This document shows, one piece after another, positions 1 to 12,267 of a DNA stretch of 64,000 nt. Location: NCBI GenBank assembly GCA_900491605.1, contig UESW01004355.1, positions 337,629 to 401,628 of the forward strand. The letters are read 5' to 3'. The notes under the pieces were generated by a model that saw only the letters and a list, made by a program, of their open reading frames with translations, ran no database searches and was not told the DNA's origin. Source of the stretch: Calamus simplicifolius (Eukaryota; Streptophyta; Magnoliopsida; Arecales; Arecaceae). Position 1 is the stretch's first letter. Each line of letters opens with the position of its first letter. A program made the translations under genes and the position numbers.

Positions 1-204
1 GACTCTGGCTTCTGTAGAGCCGACTCTAATTCGGCGCTGACAGATTTTCTGGTTCGGAGCCGACACCTCGCTTTGCGGGAGTCGACTCTAAGTGGAACTA
101 GGTCAAAATAAAAGGCGGAGTCGACACCCAAACGAACCCTATCGTCTCCAAACCTCTCTAAGCCGTTCCAAACCTATTCCATTGTTGGAGGTTCGGCCGT
201 TCCC

Positions 205-1545
205 ACGAGAAAAAGGACGATTCGAAGGCAACGTCATCTTCATTCATCTGCCACTCAAGATGCTTCTCCACCTTCACCATCTTCTCCACGGTCGACCAAT
301 TAGCGGGTAAGGCCATTACACCGGAAGAAAAGTTGATTTCGATTTCTTTGCTTCGGAGGGTTTTGCTATTGGCGTCAATTGAAGGAAATGGGATGGGAGA
401 AAGTTTGTTCTTTGGATGTTCCTACCTACCCTGCCCTTGTAAGAGAGTTTACAATGATTTAAGTAGAGGAGAGGGAGGTTTAGTAAGTTTTGTAAGAGGA
501 ACAAAGTTGTAATCACTGCCGAATTCTTGGAAATTTATTGAGATGCCTACTATTGGAATAAATTGAATATCAGCATGATGATAGAGGAGGTGCCCTATCT
601 AGGATGTTAGGGAGAGAAGTATCTGAGTTTGAGGAAATTTTGGCAAATCAACTTAATTTGGAACTCAGATTACTTCACAACATCTGTGGAGGATTTGTTT
701 CCTAAAATAGGAAGGTTTGAGTATGTCTCGGAGCGAGACATCTTGTTGATGGACTGCATCATCACTGGGAGCCAGTAAACTTAGCTGGGATGATGATAGG
801 CTATATGGCAGAGGCAGCTACCAAGAAGAGATCTACATTGCCATATGGTATGATTCTGACTTTGGTATTCAGAAGCCAAGGTGTGTTAATAATGGACAAT
901 GAGCCACTAAGGAAATTAAGGCATACAGATTACTACAGTGTCTCTACATTCACCGATGGGCTTCAGAAAAGAAATGGTAATTGGATAAAAGGAGGACAGA
1001 GGCCAGAGCAGAGGAGGCCAGAGTTGAGGAGCCAGAGTAGAGGACATCCCTGGACCATCTTGCGGGACCATCAGTCCCTGACCCATCTGCGGGACCATCT
1101 ACTGCTGGACCTTCTGAGGCTGGACCGAGCACATATTCTTCACCTCCACATCAGTCAGCATTGTATCTGGAAGATTTTCTGAGGAGCAGATTGGTCAGCT
1201 CAGAGCTTACTGCTGAGTATGACAGTCAAAGGACAATGATATTTGTCAGTTGAGAGATGAGTTCAGATCAATTTAAGGAGGAGATCAATTCAGACTTGAC
1301 ATGATTTCATTTTCCATTAGCAATCTGAGATCCTTGGCACTGAGCTTCAAAAGATTTTTGAAAGGATGGAAGGGATTGCAGACGGATCTAGAGCTTATCT
1401 AGATGCTACTGGTCAATTGAAGAAAGATATAGACCTTGCTGTTCTCAAGTTGAAGCTTGTCTTGAAGGCTTTAAGAAATCACAAAAAGATGAGATTATGG
1501 AAATGATAGGACATCTGAAGAAAATTGTATACAAGCATGTTTGAT
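205..1545 (+). pseudogene. env-like / plant transposon protein (PF20167-type) remnant
   Basis: Read across frames, 316-530 gives a pattern typical of the putative plant transposon protein family found after pol in SIRE-like elements: GRKVDFDFF, then a W-x-G-R-K-F-V block, then a leucine-valine segment and a V-R-G-T motif. About 100 codons further on, 790-880 gives the family's LPYGMILTLVF block. The later part (940-1545) is charged and helix-like with PGPS repeats. Several in-frame stops (for example near 385 and 460) and frame changes show it is dead. The role of the intact protein is not established; envelope-like is the usual label. Family assignment is by pattern recognition, not by a search. 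Confidence 0.6.
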
Positions 1546-1820
1546 TTTGTGATACCCTATCTTCCTAGGTTTAGTATCTTAGGATTTCTAGTTTACTTAC
1601 TTTGTTAGCATGTATCTAGGAATTCTATTGATATGTACTTTACTGAGAATGTATTTTGATAGACACATGTAATGCATCTTGAATGAAATACAATTATCTT
1701 TTTATTGCAAATTTGTCTATGGAGAATTTGATGAAGTTACTATCTCTATGATTGAATGAACCAACACCCTCGCTCTGATAACCTACATTATTTTTTAAAC
1801 TCACCTTATTGCTGATAACA

Positions 1821-2197
1821 AAAAAGGGGGAGAGAAAATTGTATATGCATAAAGAAGAGAGAATGAAAGAATATAAGATAAGATTTCAATCAATTGGCAT
1901 ATCTCAAAAGGGGGAGAGAAATTTAAATTCTAATCAATGATCATATTTCAGTTTATTTACATAGCATAGGGGGAGTTATTCAATGCAGGGGGAGCTTAAT
2001 GATTTTCTATAAAAGTTAAATCATCTTGATTGCTGTTTATAATAGAACTCAAGTATGTTTTTAAAGTTCATTTTGAAATTGGCATCAAATTCTCTGTTAG
2101 GAAGTTTTAAAGCTTTAACAATGTCTATAATTCTTAATTCAAATGAATTTTTAATGCATATACTCAAAGTTTTTGTCATCATCAAAAAGGGGGAGAT
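1821..2197 (+). promoter_or_regulatory. Multiple polypurine tracts before the 3' LTR
   Basis: Runs of A followed by GGGGGAG occur near 1821-1834, 1917-1928, 1967-1974, 1987-1994 and 2184-2196. The last directly abuts the LTR and would prime plus-strand DNA synthesis. Several upstream copies of the tract are a known trait of the SIRE lineage and may serve as extra priming sites. Confidence 0.7.
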
Positions 2198-3582
2198 TGT
2201 TGACCCAATTGTTGATTTTGATGATTAACAAAACTATTTGAGTATAACATTTGAAGTTACTAATGATTTTGATTAAGTTTTTCAGTTTATGATTTGATTT
2301 ATTAATCAAAATCACTAGACAAATCAAGTTCTAGTTCGAATCTAATGTCAAGGTAAGATTGCAGACATTAGAGTCGACACATGGAATCGCAGAGTCGACT
2401 CCGAAATCGGCACAGACTTAGAGTCGACTCCTGGACTGTTAGAGCCGACTCCAACAGAAAAGACAGAACGATGGTTTTTCTGGCCACGACTTAGAGTCGA
2501 CTCCCGGACTGTTAGAGTCGACTCCAGAAGATTTTTGTGTCGACCCCAGAAAAGTCAGAGACGACTCCAGATCGAGCGGATTGGGGATTTTCGATTTAGA
2601 GCCGACTCCAGAAAAGTTAGAGTCGACTCCAGATTGTCAGAAACGACTCCAGAACTGTCAGAACGTCTCTAAACTTTATCTTTATCTTTTTAATCCCAAC
2701 GGCTATTACTATTTTGGTTCTAATCCTTCTTACACTTGTTTCTAACGGATAGTTTTTGGCTATTTATGGATTAAGAAGAAAGAGGTTTTATTGTATCCGA
2801 AAAAGAAGAGAAAAACAAGAATACAAGAGAGAAAAATCAGAAAAACAAGAGTGAAATCCATCAGAAAATCAAAAGAGAAAAGAGGGAAGATTCGAAAGGA
2901 AAGATTATACTGATTCCCCAAAAGAAAAGAGAGAGATTCCAAGCTTCCTTGTTCTATTTTGAAGAAATCTCAAAAGAAGAAGAAGCCCTAGCTTTCTAAT
3001 CTTCGGAGCTTCAAGAGCATTCTAAAGGAAGATCCACTCAAGAGAAGAGAAGAAGCAAGCCACCAAGATCTGCAAATCAGGCTTTGATTCCTATCTCTTT
3101 ATATTGTTCTATTATTGTATATTTGCTCATTGGAGGAGCTTTTAAACTTGTAAAAACGTTATTGTTTGCTGGGTCAATCGGAGGATTGATTCATTGAGGC
3201 TGTTAGCCTTGTGCAAGCAGTTTGCTTGTGTTGTAAGGTTGTGTGCTGGTGAGCCTTGAAAACCAGCTGGGTTCGTTGTGCACCCGGAAAACAACAAGTT
3301 TGAGTTGTGAGCTTGCAAAACAACTCTGCTGTAATCAGATTGATTATAGTGTGGACCCAAGAGGTACTTGGGAGTGGATGTAGGTGTAGGTACACCGAAC
3401 CACTATAAAATTCTTGTGTTTGCCGTGATTGTTTCCTTGTCTCTTACTCTCTATTCTTGCATACTCTGTTTTAATTCGTATACATCTAAGTTTTTACTTC
3501 CGCTGGGGGATTGTTTTTAAAAGAGTTTAATTTTTGAAAAACCCAATTCACCCCCCCTCTTGGGTTGCTATCTGGACCAACA
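2198..3582 (+). repeat. 3' LTR of the SIRE-type copia element
   Basis: The 1385-bp repeat starts TGTTGACCCAATTG directly after a polypurine tract and ends CTGGACCAACA, giving TGTTG/CAACA inverted ends. 2360-2665 contains about ten variants of a GAGTCGACTC-centred motif spaced by 20-35 bases. The sequence before the end (3540-3575) has the C-rich CACCCCCCCTCTTGGG block common at the 3' end of SIRE LTRs. The matching 5' LTR lies outside the window. Insertion was into or beside the 85-bp array, which starts at once at 3583. Confidence 0.85.
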
Positions 3583-4556
3583 GATCCAGGCCATGATCTC
3601 GATCGGCGATGATCGATCTCGGACCATAGTGATCAATCCGATCGGCGACGATCCGACGGTTGCGATCGATCCAGGCCATGATTCTGATCAGCGATGATCG
3701 ATCTCGGACCATTGCGATCAATCCGATCGGCGACGATCTGACGGTTGTGATCGATCGAAGCCATGATCCCGATCGGCGATGATCGATCTCGGACCGTTGC
3801 GATTAATCCGATCGACGACGATCCGACGGTTGCGATCGATCGAGGCCATGATCCCGATCGGTGATGATTGATCTCAGACCGTTGCGATCAATCCGATCGG
3901 CGACGATCCAACGGTTGCGATCGATCGAAGCCATGATCCCGATCTGCGATGATCAACCTCGGACCGTTGCGATCAATCCGATCGGCGACGATACGACGGT
4001 TGCGATCGATCGAAGCCATGATCCCGATCGGCGATGATCGATCTCAGACCATTGTGATCAATCCGATCGGCGATGATACGACGGTTGCGATCGATCCAAG
4101 CCATGATCCCTATCGGCGATGATCGATCTCGGACCATTGCGATCAATCCAATCGGCGACAATCCGATGGTTGCGATCGATCCAAGCCATGATCTTGATAG
4201 GCAATGATCGATCTCGAACCGTTGCAATCAATTCGATCGGCGACGATTTGACGGTTGCGATCGATCGAAGCCATGATCCCGATCGGCGATGATCGATCTC
4301 GGACCGTTGCGATCAATTCAATCGGTGACAATCCGACGGTTGCGATCGATCGAAGCCATGATCCCGATCGGCGATGATCGATCTCAGACCGTTATGATCA
4401 ATTCGATCGGCGATGATACGACGGTTGCGATCGATCCAAGCCATGATCCCGATCGGCGATGATCGATCTCGGACCATTGCGATCAATCCGATCAGCGACG
4501 ATCCGACGGTTGCAATCGATCCAAGCCATGAGCTTGATAGGCGATGATCGATCCGA
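3583..4556. repeat. 85-bp tandem repeat array (about 11.5 copies)
   Basis: The marker CCATGATC/CCATGAT recurs at 3591, 3676, 3761, 3846, 3931, 4016, 4101, 4186, 4271, 4356, 4441 and 4526, exactly 85 bases apart. Each unit is an imperfect dimer of about 42 bases: CGATCGGCGATGATCGATC and CGATCGGCGACGATCCGAC start the two halves. Units differ mainly by C/T and G/A changes, many at CpG. The array is rich in GATC and CpG in an otherwise AT-rich neighbourhood. Open frames across it on the minus strand are by-products of the repeat. It may be an internal minisatellite of the CACTA element that follows. Confidence 0.95.
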
Positions 4557-7026
4557 TGCATGTACCAAAATTAATTTTTTTTTAAAATTGCGACACATTT
4601 CATTGCATCGCAATGTTTTATTTTTAATTTTTTTATCTTTTAATTATATTTATAAAATTTAATTTTTTAAAAAAATTGTGACTTTGCGTCGCTAAATTAA
4701 ATTTTTTTTTTAATTTTCTGATTTATTGCATCGCTATTTAACATAATTAATTTTTTTAAAAAAATTGCGATGCACTGAATTGCGTCGCAATATTTTTATT
4801 TTATAATTATATTTTATAAAAATTAATTTTTCCTCAAAAAATTACGATGCACCTTGTGACATCGCAATGTAGCGACTCATTTTATTTGCGTCGCTAAATT
4901 GCGATGCATTTCGATGCATTGCAATGTTTTATTTTTAATTTTTTTATAAAATTTATTTTTTTAAAAAAAATTACGATGCAATACTTGCGTCGCTAAATAA
5001 AAAATTATTTTTTAATTTTCTAGATTATTACATCGCTAATGCATCGCTATTTAATATAATTAATTTTTTTAAAAAAATTGCGATGCACTAAATTGCGGCG
5101 CAATATTTTTATTTCATAATTATATTTTATAAAATTAATTTTTCTTAAATAATTGCGACGCACCTAGTTGCGTCGCAATGTAGCGACTTATTTTTATGCG
5201 TCGCTAAATGGCGATGCATCTAGTGGCGTCGCTAAATGGCGACGCATCTAGTGGCGTCGTAATTTTTATTTTTTATTTTTTATATATTAACTATATTTTA
5301 TAAAATTTAATTTTTTTTAAAAAAAAATTTGCAACGCATTACTTGCGTCGCTAAATTAAAAATTAATTTTTTTCAATTATCTGATTTATTGCGTTGCTAA
5401 TGCGTCGCTATTTAACGTAATTAAATTTTTTTAAAAAAATTACGATGCACTGAATTGTGTTGTAATATTTTTATTTCATAATTATATTTTATAAAAATTA
5501 ATTTTTCTTAAAATAATTGCGACGCACCTAGTTGCGTCGCATGTAGCAACTCATTTTTATGCGTCGCTAAATTGCGACGCATCTAGTGGCGTCGCAATTT
5601 TTATTTTTTTATATTTTAATTATATTTATAAAATTTAATTTTTTTAAAAAATTTATGATGCATTACTTGCATCGCTAAATTAAAAATTATTTTTTTTAAT
5701 TATCTGGTTTATTGCGTCGCTAATGCATCGCTATTTAATATAATTAATTTTTTTAAAAAAATTTGCAATACACTGAATTGCATCACAATATTTTTATTTC
5801 TTAATTATATTTTATAAAAATTAATTTTTCTTAAAATAATTGACGCACCTAGTTTCGTCGCAATGTTGCGACTCATTTTTTATGCGTCGCTAAATTGCGA
5901 CGCATCTAGTGGCATCGCAATTTTTTATTTTTAATTTTTTTTATATTTTAATTATATTTTATAAATTTAATTTTTTTTAAAAAAAATTTGCGATGCATTA
6001 CTTGCGTCGCTAAATTAAAGATTAATTTTTTTCAATTATCTGATTTTTTGCGTCACTAATGCGTCGCTATTTAACATAATTATTTTTTAAAAAATTACGA
6101 TACTGAATTGTATCGCAATATTTTTATTTCATAATTATATTTTATAAAAATTAATTTTTTTTAAAATAATTGTGACGTACCTAGTTGCATCGCAATGTAG
6201 CGACTCATTTTTTATGCATCGCTAAATTATGATGCGTCTAGTGGCGTCGCAATTTTTTATTTTTTTATTTTTAATTATATTTTATAAAATTTAATTTTTT
6301 TAAAAAAATTTGCGACGCATTACTTGCGTCGCTAAATTAAAAATTAATTTTTTTAATTATCTGATTTATTGCGTCACTATTTAACATAATTAATTTTTTT
6401 TAAAAAAAATTGCGACACACTGAATTGCATCGCAATATTTTTATTTCATAATTATATTTTATAAAAATTAATTTTTCTTAAAATAATTGCAACGCACCTA
6501 GTTGCGTCGCAATGTAGCGACTCATTTTTTATGCGTCGCTAAATTGCGACGCATCTAGTGGCGTCGCAATTTTTTATTTTTAATTTTTTTATAAAAAAAT
6601 TAATTTTATAAAATTTAATTTTTTATAAAAAATTTGCGACGCCTTACTTGCGCCGCTAAATTAAAAATTAAATTTTTTTAATTATCTGATTTATTGCATC
6701 GCTAATGCGTTGCTATTTAGCGACGCAAATATTTGCGTCGCTAAATAGCGATGCACTATTTGCGTCGCTAAATTAAAATTTAATATTTTTTTAATTTTTT
6801 GAGCTATGCATCGCTATTTAGCGAAGCAACAGTTGCGTCACTAAATTAATGATTTTTTTTAATTTTGCGTTGCTATTGAGTCGCTAAATAGCGACACAGG
6901 TTTTTGGGGTCGCTAATTGCGTTGCTATTTTTTGTTGTCGCTGAGGCGTCGCAATTTGATCGCAATTTAGCGATGCAAAGATGCATCGCTAAATTTGCAT
7001 CGCTATTTCAGTATTTTCTTGTTGTG
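4557..7026 (+). mobile_element. CACTA (En/Spm) element, terminal region with GCGTCGC inverted motifs
   Basis: The segment ends TTTTCTTGTTGTG at 7014-7026, one base from the canonical inverse of CACTACAAGAAAA. It is filled with short direct and inverted copies of GCGTCGCTAAAT / ATTTAGCGACGC, the subterminal-repeat style of plant CACTA elements. On a larger scale the CATCTAGTGGCGTCGC block recurs near 5238, 5580, 5902, 6235 and 6552, so an AT-rich unit of about 320-340 bases is tandemly repeated. No transposase is visible, and the opposite terminus is not in the window, probably because the copia LTR and the 85-bp array intervene. Probably non-autonomous. Confidence 0.7.
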
Positions 7027-8760
7027 GGTTGGATCCATTATCACAAAGGATCCATTCATGCTCTAGGACAATCCTAAGCCTTCGTACCAGCTATCAAAGT
7101 TGGGACCCTTAAGTTTTTCATTATCAATGAATGGAGCTACAAGTTGGTAGACATTATCTGAAAGGAAAACCAAAAACCTATTACTATATATGAATTATTA
7201 TCCTAAAAACATGGACTTTAGTCTAAAGGCCCTCCCAATATTTTATTCAGAATGGTAGCCTCTACCTCCAATCCGAGGAATTACTCTTAATTCCTTAGTG
7301 GGTACTAGAATCCAATAGACAATACATGAGCCCGACTTTGGCCGGCTCACCCATGCACATCTAAAGGTAGGTTCTTTAACCGATTACTTCTCCAAGTAAC
7401 TTCTAGTAATTAATTTTGCCCCAGGGTGCTCTTCAATCGGCCTTTGGGCCTCCTATTGAAGGTCCTAGTTAGGTCCAACCATTAACATAACAAAATTCAA
7501 TGCTTCTAACCAACGAATAGTCAAGCCCGACTTTGGTCGGCCCACCTGACTACCGTTAAGAGAGTCACATTGAGCCATCATATTATGATTGATAATTCCA
7601 ATAGCCTGATGAACATTCGACCTTTGGGTCTGCCAATGACCACCCAACTATTGGACCCATTACCATCCACTTAATGGGAGGCTAAGATTTAGTTATCTCT
7701 ATAACTTCATCTTTTAAGGACCTAATAATTTATAGGATTTTCTTTTAGTGTGTGACATATGAAAGAGAACACATGGACTATAATCAAGAATTCTCCTACT
7801 TACTTGTAGAATGGTTCATGAATAATTAGTCCATGGGTACCTTAATCAGTCATACTGATTCACCATAAGTGACATGAGTTAACTTGAATCATGGAGTTAC
7901 CCAATCAATTCTGATCGACCACATCTTACAGGTAAGTGAGACCATAGGATGGGTTCATCAGATTTGATTGGATTAGTTTAAAGACTTGGGCTTACCACTG
8001 AGCAACAAAACAAGTCCATTTAGATTTATGAACTAATCAATCTAACTAATTAGAGAGATCTAAAAAAGAATGTAACCTAACTCAACTGTTGATTATATTT
8101 AAGTTCTCTTTTTAGTCCAATTAATCTAAACTTAGGTCTAACCCAATTAAGGATCCAACTCAAGCTAACCCATGACCCTTAAAACTTATACAAATGACTT
8201 AAGATCTTCAAATCATATTTCTAAATATCTTTGTCATTTAAGATCTCAATTAAAGTCAACATAACTCTTAAATTGAAATAATTTTAATTTAACATGTAAA
8301 ACAGATTTTACAAAAAATTAAAACAATTTATGATCATATCAACCAAAAATGAGATTAAAACAATTTTAATCTATATTCTCTTCACTTTTCTTCTTCATGA
8401 GTCATGACACAAGTGGCATCCCTACACACCATTGGAGACCCCATTGAATGAAAAAAGAAGGTCTTTAAAACCCTACTTCTCTCCTATAACCGGATGGCCT
8501 TGTGAATTTACCCAATCCAAGTACTTGGCATCCTACCAAATCAGCCTTCAAGTGCTCTCAGCAGCCTATTGCACTCTTCGAGTCATGGGTAGTTGGGCAC
8601 CACGCACCGAGGTACTACCAGTAGCCTTCCTCATTAGTGCGTCCCTGATATCCCTACCAAATGCTCGTTGGGCACGATGATCTGGGATACTACCAGTAGC
8701 CTCCCCCATTGGACCATGCCAGAGTAGAGCATGATAGAAACTAAGAACACTAACCACACT
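7027..8760 (-). mobile_element. Non-coding internal region of a minus-strand copia derivative
   Basis: Lying after the primer site at 8761-8772 when read on the minus strand, this should be the gag region, yet there is no open frame over about 80 codons and no gag or pol motif. It resembles a large non-coding (LARD-like) internal domain. Two imperfect copies of a segment containing GCCCGACTTTGG(C/T)CGG occur at 7331 and 7527. It is interrupted at 7026/7027 by the CACTA end, so the remainder is outside or lost. Confidence 0.55.
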
Positions 8761-8772
8761 CTGATACCATTG
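8761..8772 (-). promoter_or_regulatory. tRNA-Met primer binding site
   Basis: On the minus strand the 12 bases directly after the LTR end read ATGGTATCAGAG, the complement of the initiator tRNA-Met 3' end used by most copia elements. It fixes the orientation of the element and the inner end of the 5' LTR. Confidence 0.85.
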
Positions 8773-10622
8773 TTAGAAAAACTTTTGCAGGCAACATAAA
8801 TGTATTTTAACAATTTGTAAAATAAATATGCAACGGAAGCAATAAGATATTGGATCTAATCCAATATCAGCCTATAATAGGATCAATATATAAACATATA
8901 TATAAAGGTATAAAAGAAAAGGACATAGATCAAATCTATGTTAACATAAATAACATATCTATGTTTGTAGTCTAGTGTCTTAGATAATATCTAAGTCACC
9001 AGTAACCAATGAATCTTTTACCTTTTGATGCTTTATAACTCATGCAGCAGTAGAAGGCGGTGGTAGATAGTACTTTTGTAAGCCACACAAAGGTGTATGG
9101 CCTCTACAGGTGATCCAAACCGGGGCTCTGGTCCTGACCAGCCTCTTCAGAGTGCTAGCTCCTCTTCTAGGCTTCGACGATGAGATTTCTTCCCTTTAAC
9201 ACCAAGCTCTCATGGAATTGTCAAAAGGATATATATTTCGAGGAAACATTTTACCTCCAGGTCTTATAGCCAGAATCCCTTTCACCCTAAAAACTTCTCA
9301 TCTCCATATCATTTCCTTTTTAATGTTTCTTGAAAGATAAGAAAACCTTTCATCTTTATCTTCAGTTAAAAACCGAAAAGGAGTTAAGGAAGAAACTCTT
9401 CATCTCCTTTTCCATTAAAAACCGAAAAGGTTAGAAGTTAAGAAATGAGAGTAATTAGAGAAAGATCATTAACATCCATTTTAAATTCAGACTTAAAGTT
9501 TTGAATTCAAAATTCAATCTTTAAACTTGAAATTAAAATTAGTTTGAAATTCAAATTTAAACGGTAAGGATGTTAATATTAGGCTTACCTAAATTTGAGT
9601 CCAAACCAAATCCTATTTGATTTGACCAAGATGTTCATAGCTCAATCAAATTGAGCTAGCCAGCAATCGTATTGCCAATTTAATCCTTTAATTAATTTAC
9701 TAACATTTAGTTTCTCAATCATCCAGTCAGGTAGAATTCCCTATGGCGTGTGACCCCATAGGTTCAAACACTAAGCCGGTAGCACTGGAACACTTCCAAT
9801 ACTAATCGAAGTCGCCATCTAGCAATGACACTCGATGTCCGGATAGGCCGAAGGTTGCAGAGTAACAATCAAGAACCTCTGGCATACGGTTACCATATAA
9901 TTCATCCCTTTGACCCTCAATGCTCAAGATGACTTAGGTTTCAACTGCCAACCCTTAATTAGTTCATCCATAAAGTGTCTCAATCTTCATAAGTCCTGGA
10001 CTCCTCACAGGGACTATCCTGGCTAAAGTTTTGCTAAATTGAAACACGGTGAGATATTTATTCCAAACTATTTGGAGGGGTCAATCCCATCTTTATCCAC
10101 TCACTGCTCCACAAGTACTTTACTACCCAAAAACCTTCTGTCACTGGATTAGAAATCCAGGTAATCCAGCACCAAAGTATAGTAGGTTGCTTGCAAGCAA
10201 CCATGATGATCTCAGGTCAGAGGGACACTTATATACATATCCCTTTGCGAACACTTCTTGGCAGAAGAGTGTTCCACAGATTGGTCACGTTCAGTGAAAT
10301 ATCATACACTTCATGCATGTCATACCAGTGTCACCACACTCCTTAGTAAAGAGGACAACCAACCCATATGACATACAATGACCTTTACATAGTTTCCTAT
10401 AACTATATATCATTTGGTCACGACTATTTTAAGAACCACTCAATAAACCCTCTCTTTATTGAATAGATTATGGTTCTAAGGACTCAATCACAAAAGAATT
10501 TATTTCAGAAAGATGCGATGTGATGAACAATCAAATTTTATTAATTTATAATTCATATATATTTACAACTTGCACAATCATCTATATGTTAATTGATTGG
10601 CTTTATGACACAATTTCCAACA
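8773..10622 (-). repeat. 5' LTR of a minus-strand Ty1-copia element
   Basis: Read on the minus strand the repeat starts TGTTGGAAATTGTGTCATAA at 10622 and ends TTTTTCTAACA at 8773, followed by the tRNA-Met primer site. It is 1850 bp. It is a distant relative of the LTR at 56954-58991: both share, in the same order, a CCAAATGATATA block, the GACACTGGTATGACAT block, CACCTGGATTTCTAATCCAG (TACC in this copy) and the CCTATCCGGAC(A/G)TCG block. The outer five bases after it are GTTAG (10623-10627). Confidence 0.85.
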
Positions 10623-10945
10623 GTTAGATGACATTGATGGTAATTAACTATATTTAATGCAATAAATTTTCTCCTACATAAATTTTTATTGCATTTATAT
10701 AATTAATTAGGATTGGATAATAAATTATTTTCTTAATTTATCCACAGAAATTAAGAAAAAAAATATAATTTGTTAGTCACATCATTAAGTTAATAAATCT
10801 ATTTAAGTATAATAACTTAGCCCATAGGTAGTTATTATATGTTATTGATTCATATTATTGCAGGCTTATATTGGTAAGATATGACATTAAGTTGTATGCC
10901 TCAATTTTAGCTATATGAACATGATTGTTTATTTACTTTATACAT
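10623..10945 (-). repeat. Left arm of a long inverted repeat
   Basis: The reverse complement of this segment matches 12632-12960 over about 330 bases at high but imperfect identity, including the shared GGGCTAAGTTATTATACTTA and ACTAACAAATTATATTTT blocks. A direct copy of the right arm is at 16165-16480. The copia LTR joins this arm at its edge, so the retroelement landed in the arm. 10946-11382 has no gene and nothing I recognise. Confidence 0.8.
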
Positions 10946-11748
10946 GATGCGAGACATGAAATGGGATTTAACTTAAGAAATTAGCAAACTAAATTGAACA
11001 ATGACTCCTTTCAAATTCGCACGTAAAAGGAAGTAAATAATTAAAATGTAAGAGACTACTAGATGAAAGTTGTATTACCCAATATAATTTTCTTTAATCA
11101 AAAGTAGAAAGGACTTAATGGTTGAGAAACCATTCTAACTAGGACATATACCTTCAAACAATCAGACCTAAAAATTAAGGAAGGATTTTCTTACCAACAA
11201 TGAGTTCTCACTCTTGTGATGAAGGTCTAATTTCAGCTTCCAAAGATTGATGGTTGGACTTGAAGACTATCACTCCTTGGAAAGAGACTTCTAATGTAAA
11301 TGATTCAGAAGCAAGGCAAACCTCCTCTTTAGTTTAAAATCAAGAAGAATCTTGCGGACGCCTGAATGAAGGGTTGAAGTCTGGATGGTAGTTGGTGCCT
11401 GGATGTTGGTTGCTTCTTGGATGGATGCTTGGCATCTAGGGAAAAAAAGGTGTGGCTTGAATGATGGTTGGTTGGCCTCACACTCTCTCCCTCATGAAAT
11501 GACAAATGCAAAGCAAATGAAAGAAGACAAAAATTTTCATTCATTCATCATAATCCCTTATTACAAGAGGGCTTGGGTATTTATAGACTTTCCTAGCCTT
11601 CTTCAAATTAAAAGTGAGCGCCAAGAATTTTGAATTTTAAATTTGAATGAAAGGGGGGAAAACATGTTTGAATTTTCATGGATCAAAAGGGGGGGGCGTC
11701 ATTAAGGAAGTTTGGCCTTTTTTTGGATGGTTCAAAAAAATGGGAGGG

Positions 11749-11950
11749 GCGCTCAAATGAAGGATGAGGTGGTTTCTTTTTAGGCATAGGGCGTCCAAAT
11801 GGAGGGTGAGGTGGTTTCCACCTAAGCATAGGGCACCCAAATGAAGAGTGAGGTGGTTTTTATTTAGGCATAGGGTGCCTAAATGAAGGGTGAAGTGGTT
11901 TCTATCTAGGCATAGGGCGCCCAAATGGAAGGTGAAGTGGTTTGCTCCAT
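11749..11950. repeat. 42-bp tandem repeat, five copies (copy A)
   Basis: The start points GCGCTCAAAT, GCGTCCAAAT, GCACCCAAAT, GTGCCTAAAT and GCGCCCAAAT lie at 11749, 11791, 11833, 11875 and 11917. As 42 is a multiple of three, the minus strand shows a spurious 14-residue repeat. The equivalent block in copy B is 15294-15490. Confidence 0.9.
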
Positions 11951-12267
11951 TCAATCTTCAAGCTTCATGGTCCTAATTTGAACCTTTCTTGATCCAACTT
12001 ACAAGACTCAACTAATTATCAAACCAAATTGAACTAAAATTGACCGAGTTGAACCTAACAGACTCAATTGAACATAACAAGACTAAATTAAAATAGACTT
12101 GACTTGTCTTAAATTAAATACAGGACATAAAGTGACTCAAGATCAAAATACATTGTTAGAACCCAAAATTTAAGTATATGAAATTTATAATGAGTGTGGA
12201 TTGGGTTGAATTGCATGCATCCTCTTTCTGATCCTGGTGCCTGCACCAATATAGCTTTGTTAGATGC

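Larger units (their letters stand above)
1..2197 (+). mobile_element. 3' internal region of a SIRE/Maximus-type Ty1-copia retrotransposon
   Basis: This is the stretch between pol (left of the window) and the 3' LTR at 2198. It holds a decayed env-like reading frame and then about 650 bases of AT-rich DNA with repeated polypurine tracts, an arrangement known from the SIRE/Maximus lineage. The lineage call rests on the LTR ends, the multiple polypurine tracts and the extra reading frame after pol. No gag or pol domain is visible here. The first 130 bases carry GAGTCGACTC-like motifs that recur in the LTR. The element is old: the reading frame has many stops. Confidence 0.75.

Noticed and set aside
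3583..4556. CRISPR-like array
   Set aside because: The spacing is regular, but the whole 85-bp unit repeats and no unique spacers exist; the DNA is from a plant.
8432..8757. Small frames between the copia primer site and the internal region
   Set aside because: They contain a twofold non-coding repeat (CTACTGGTAGTA...GGGC), have no gag similarity, and lie in the leader.
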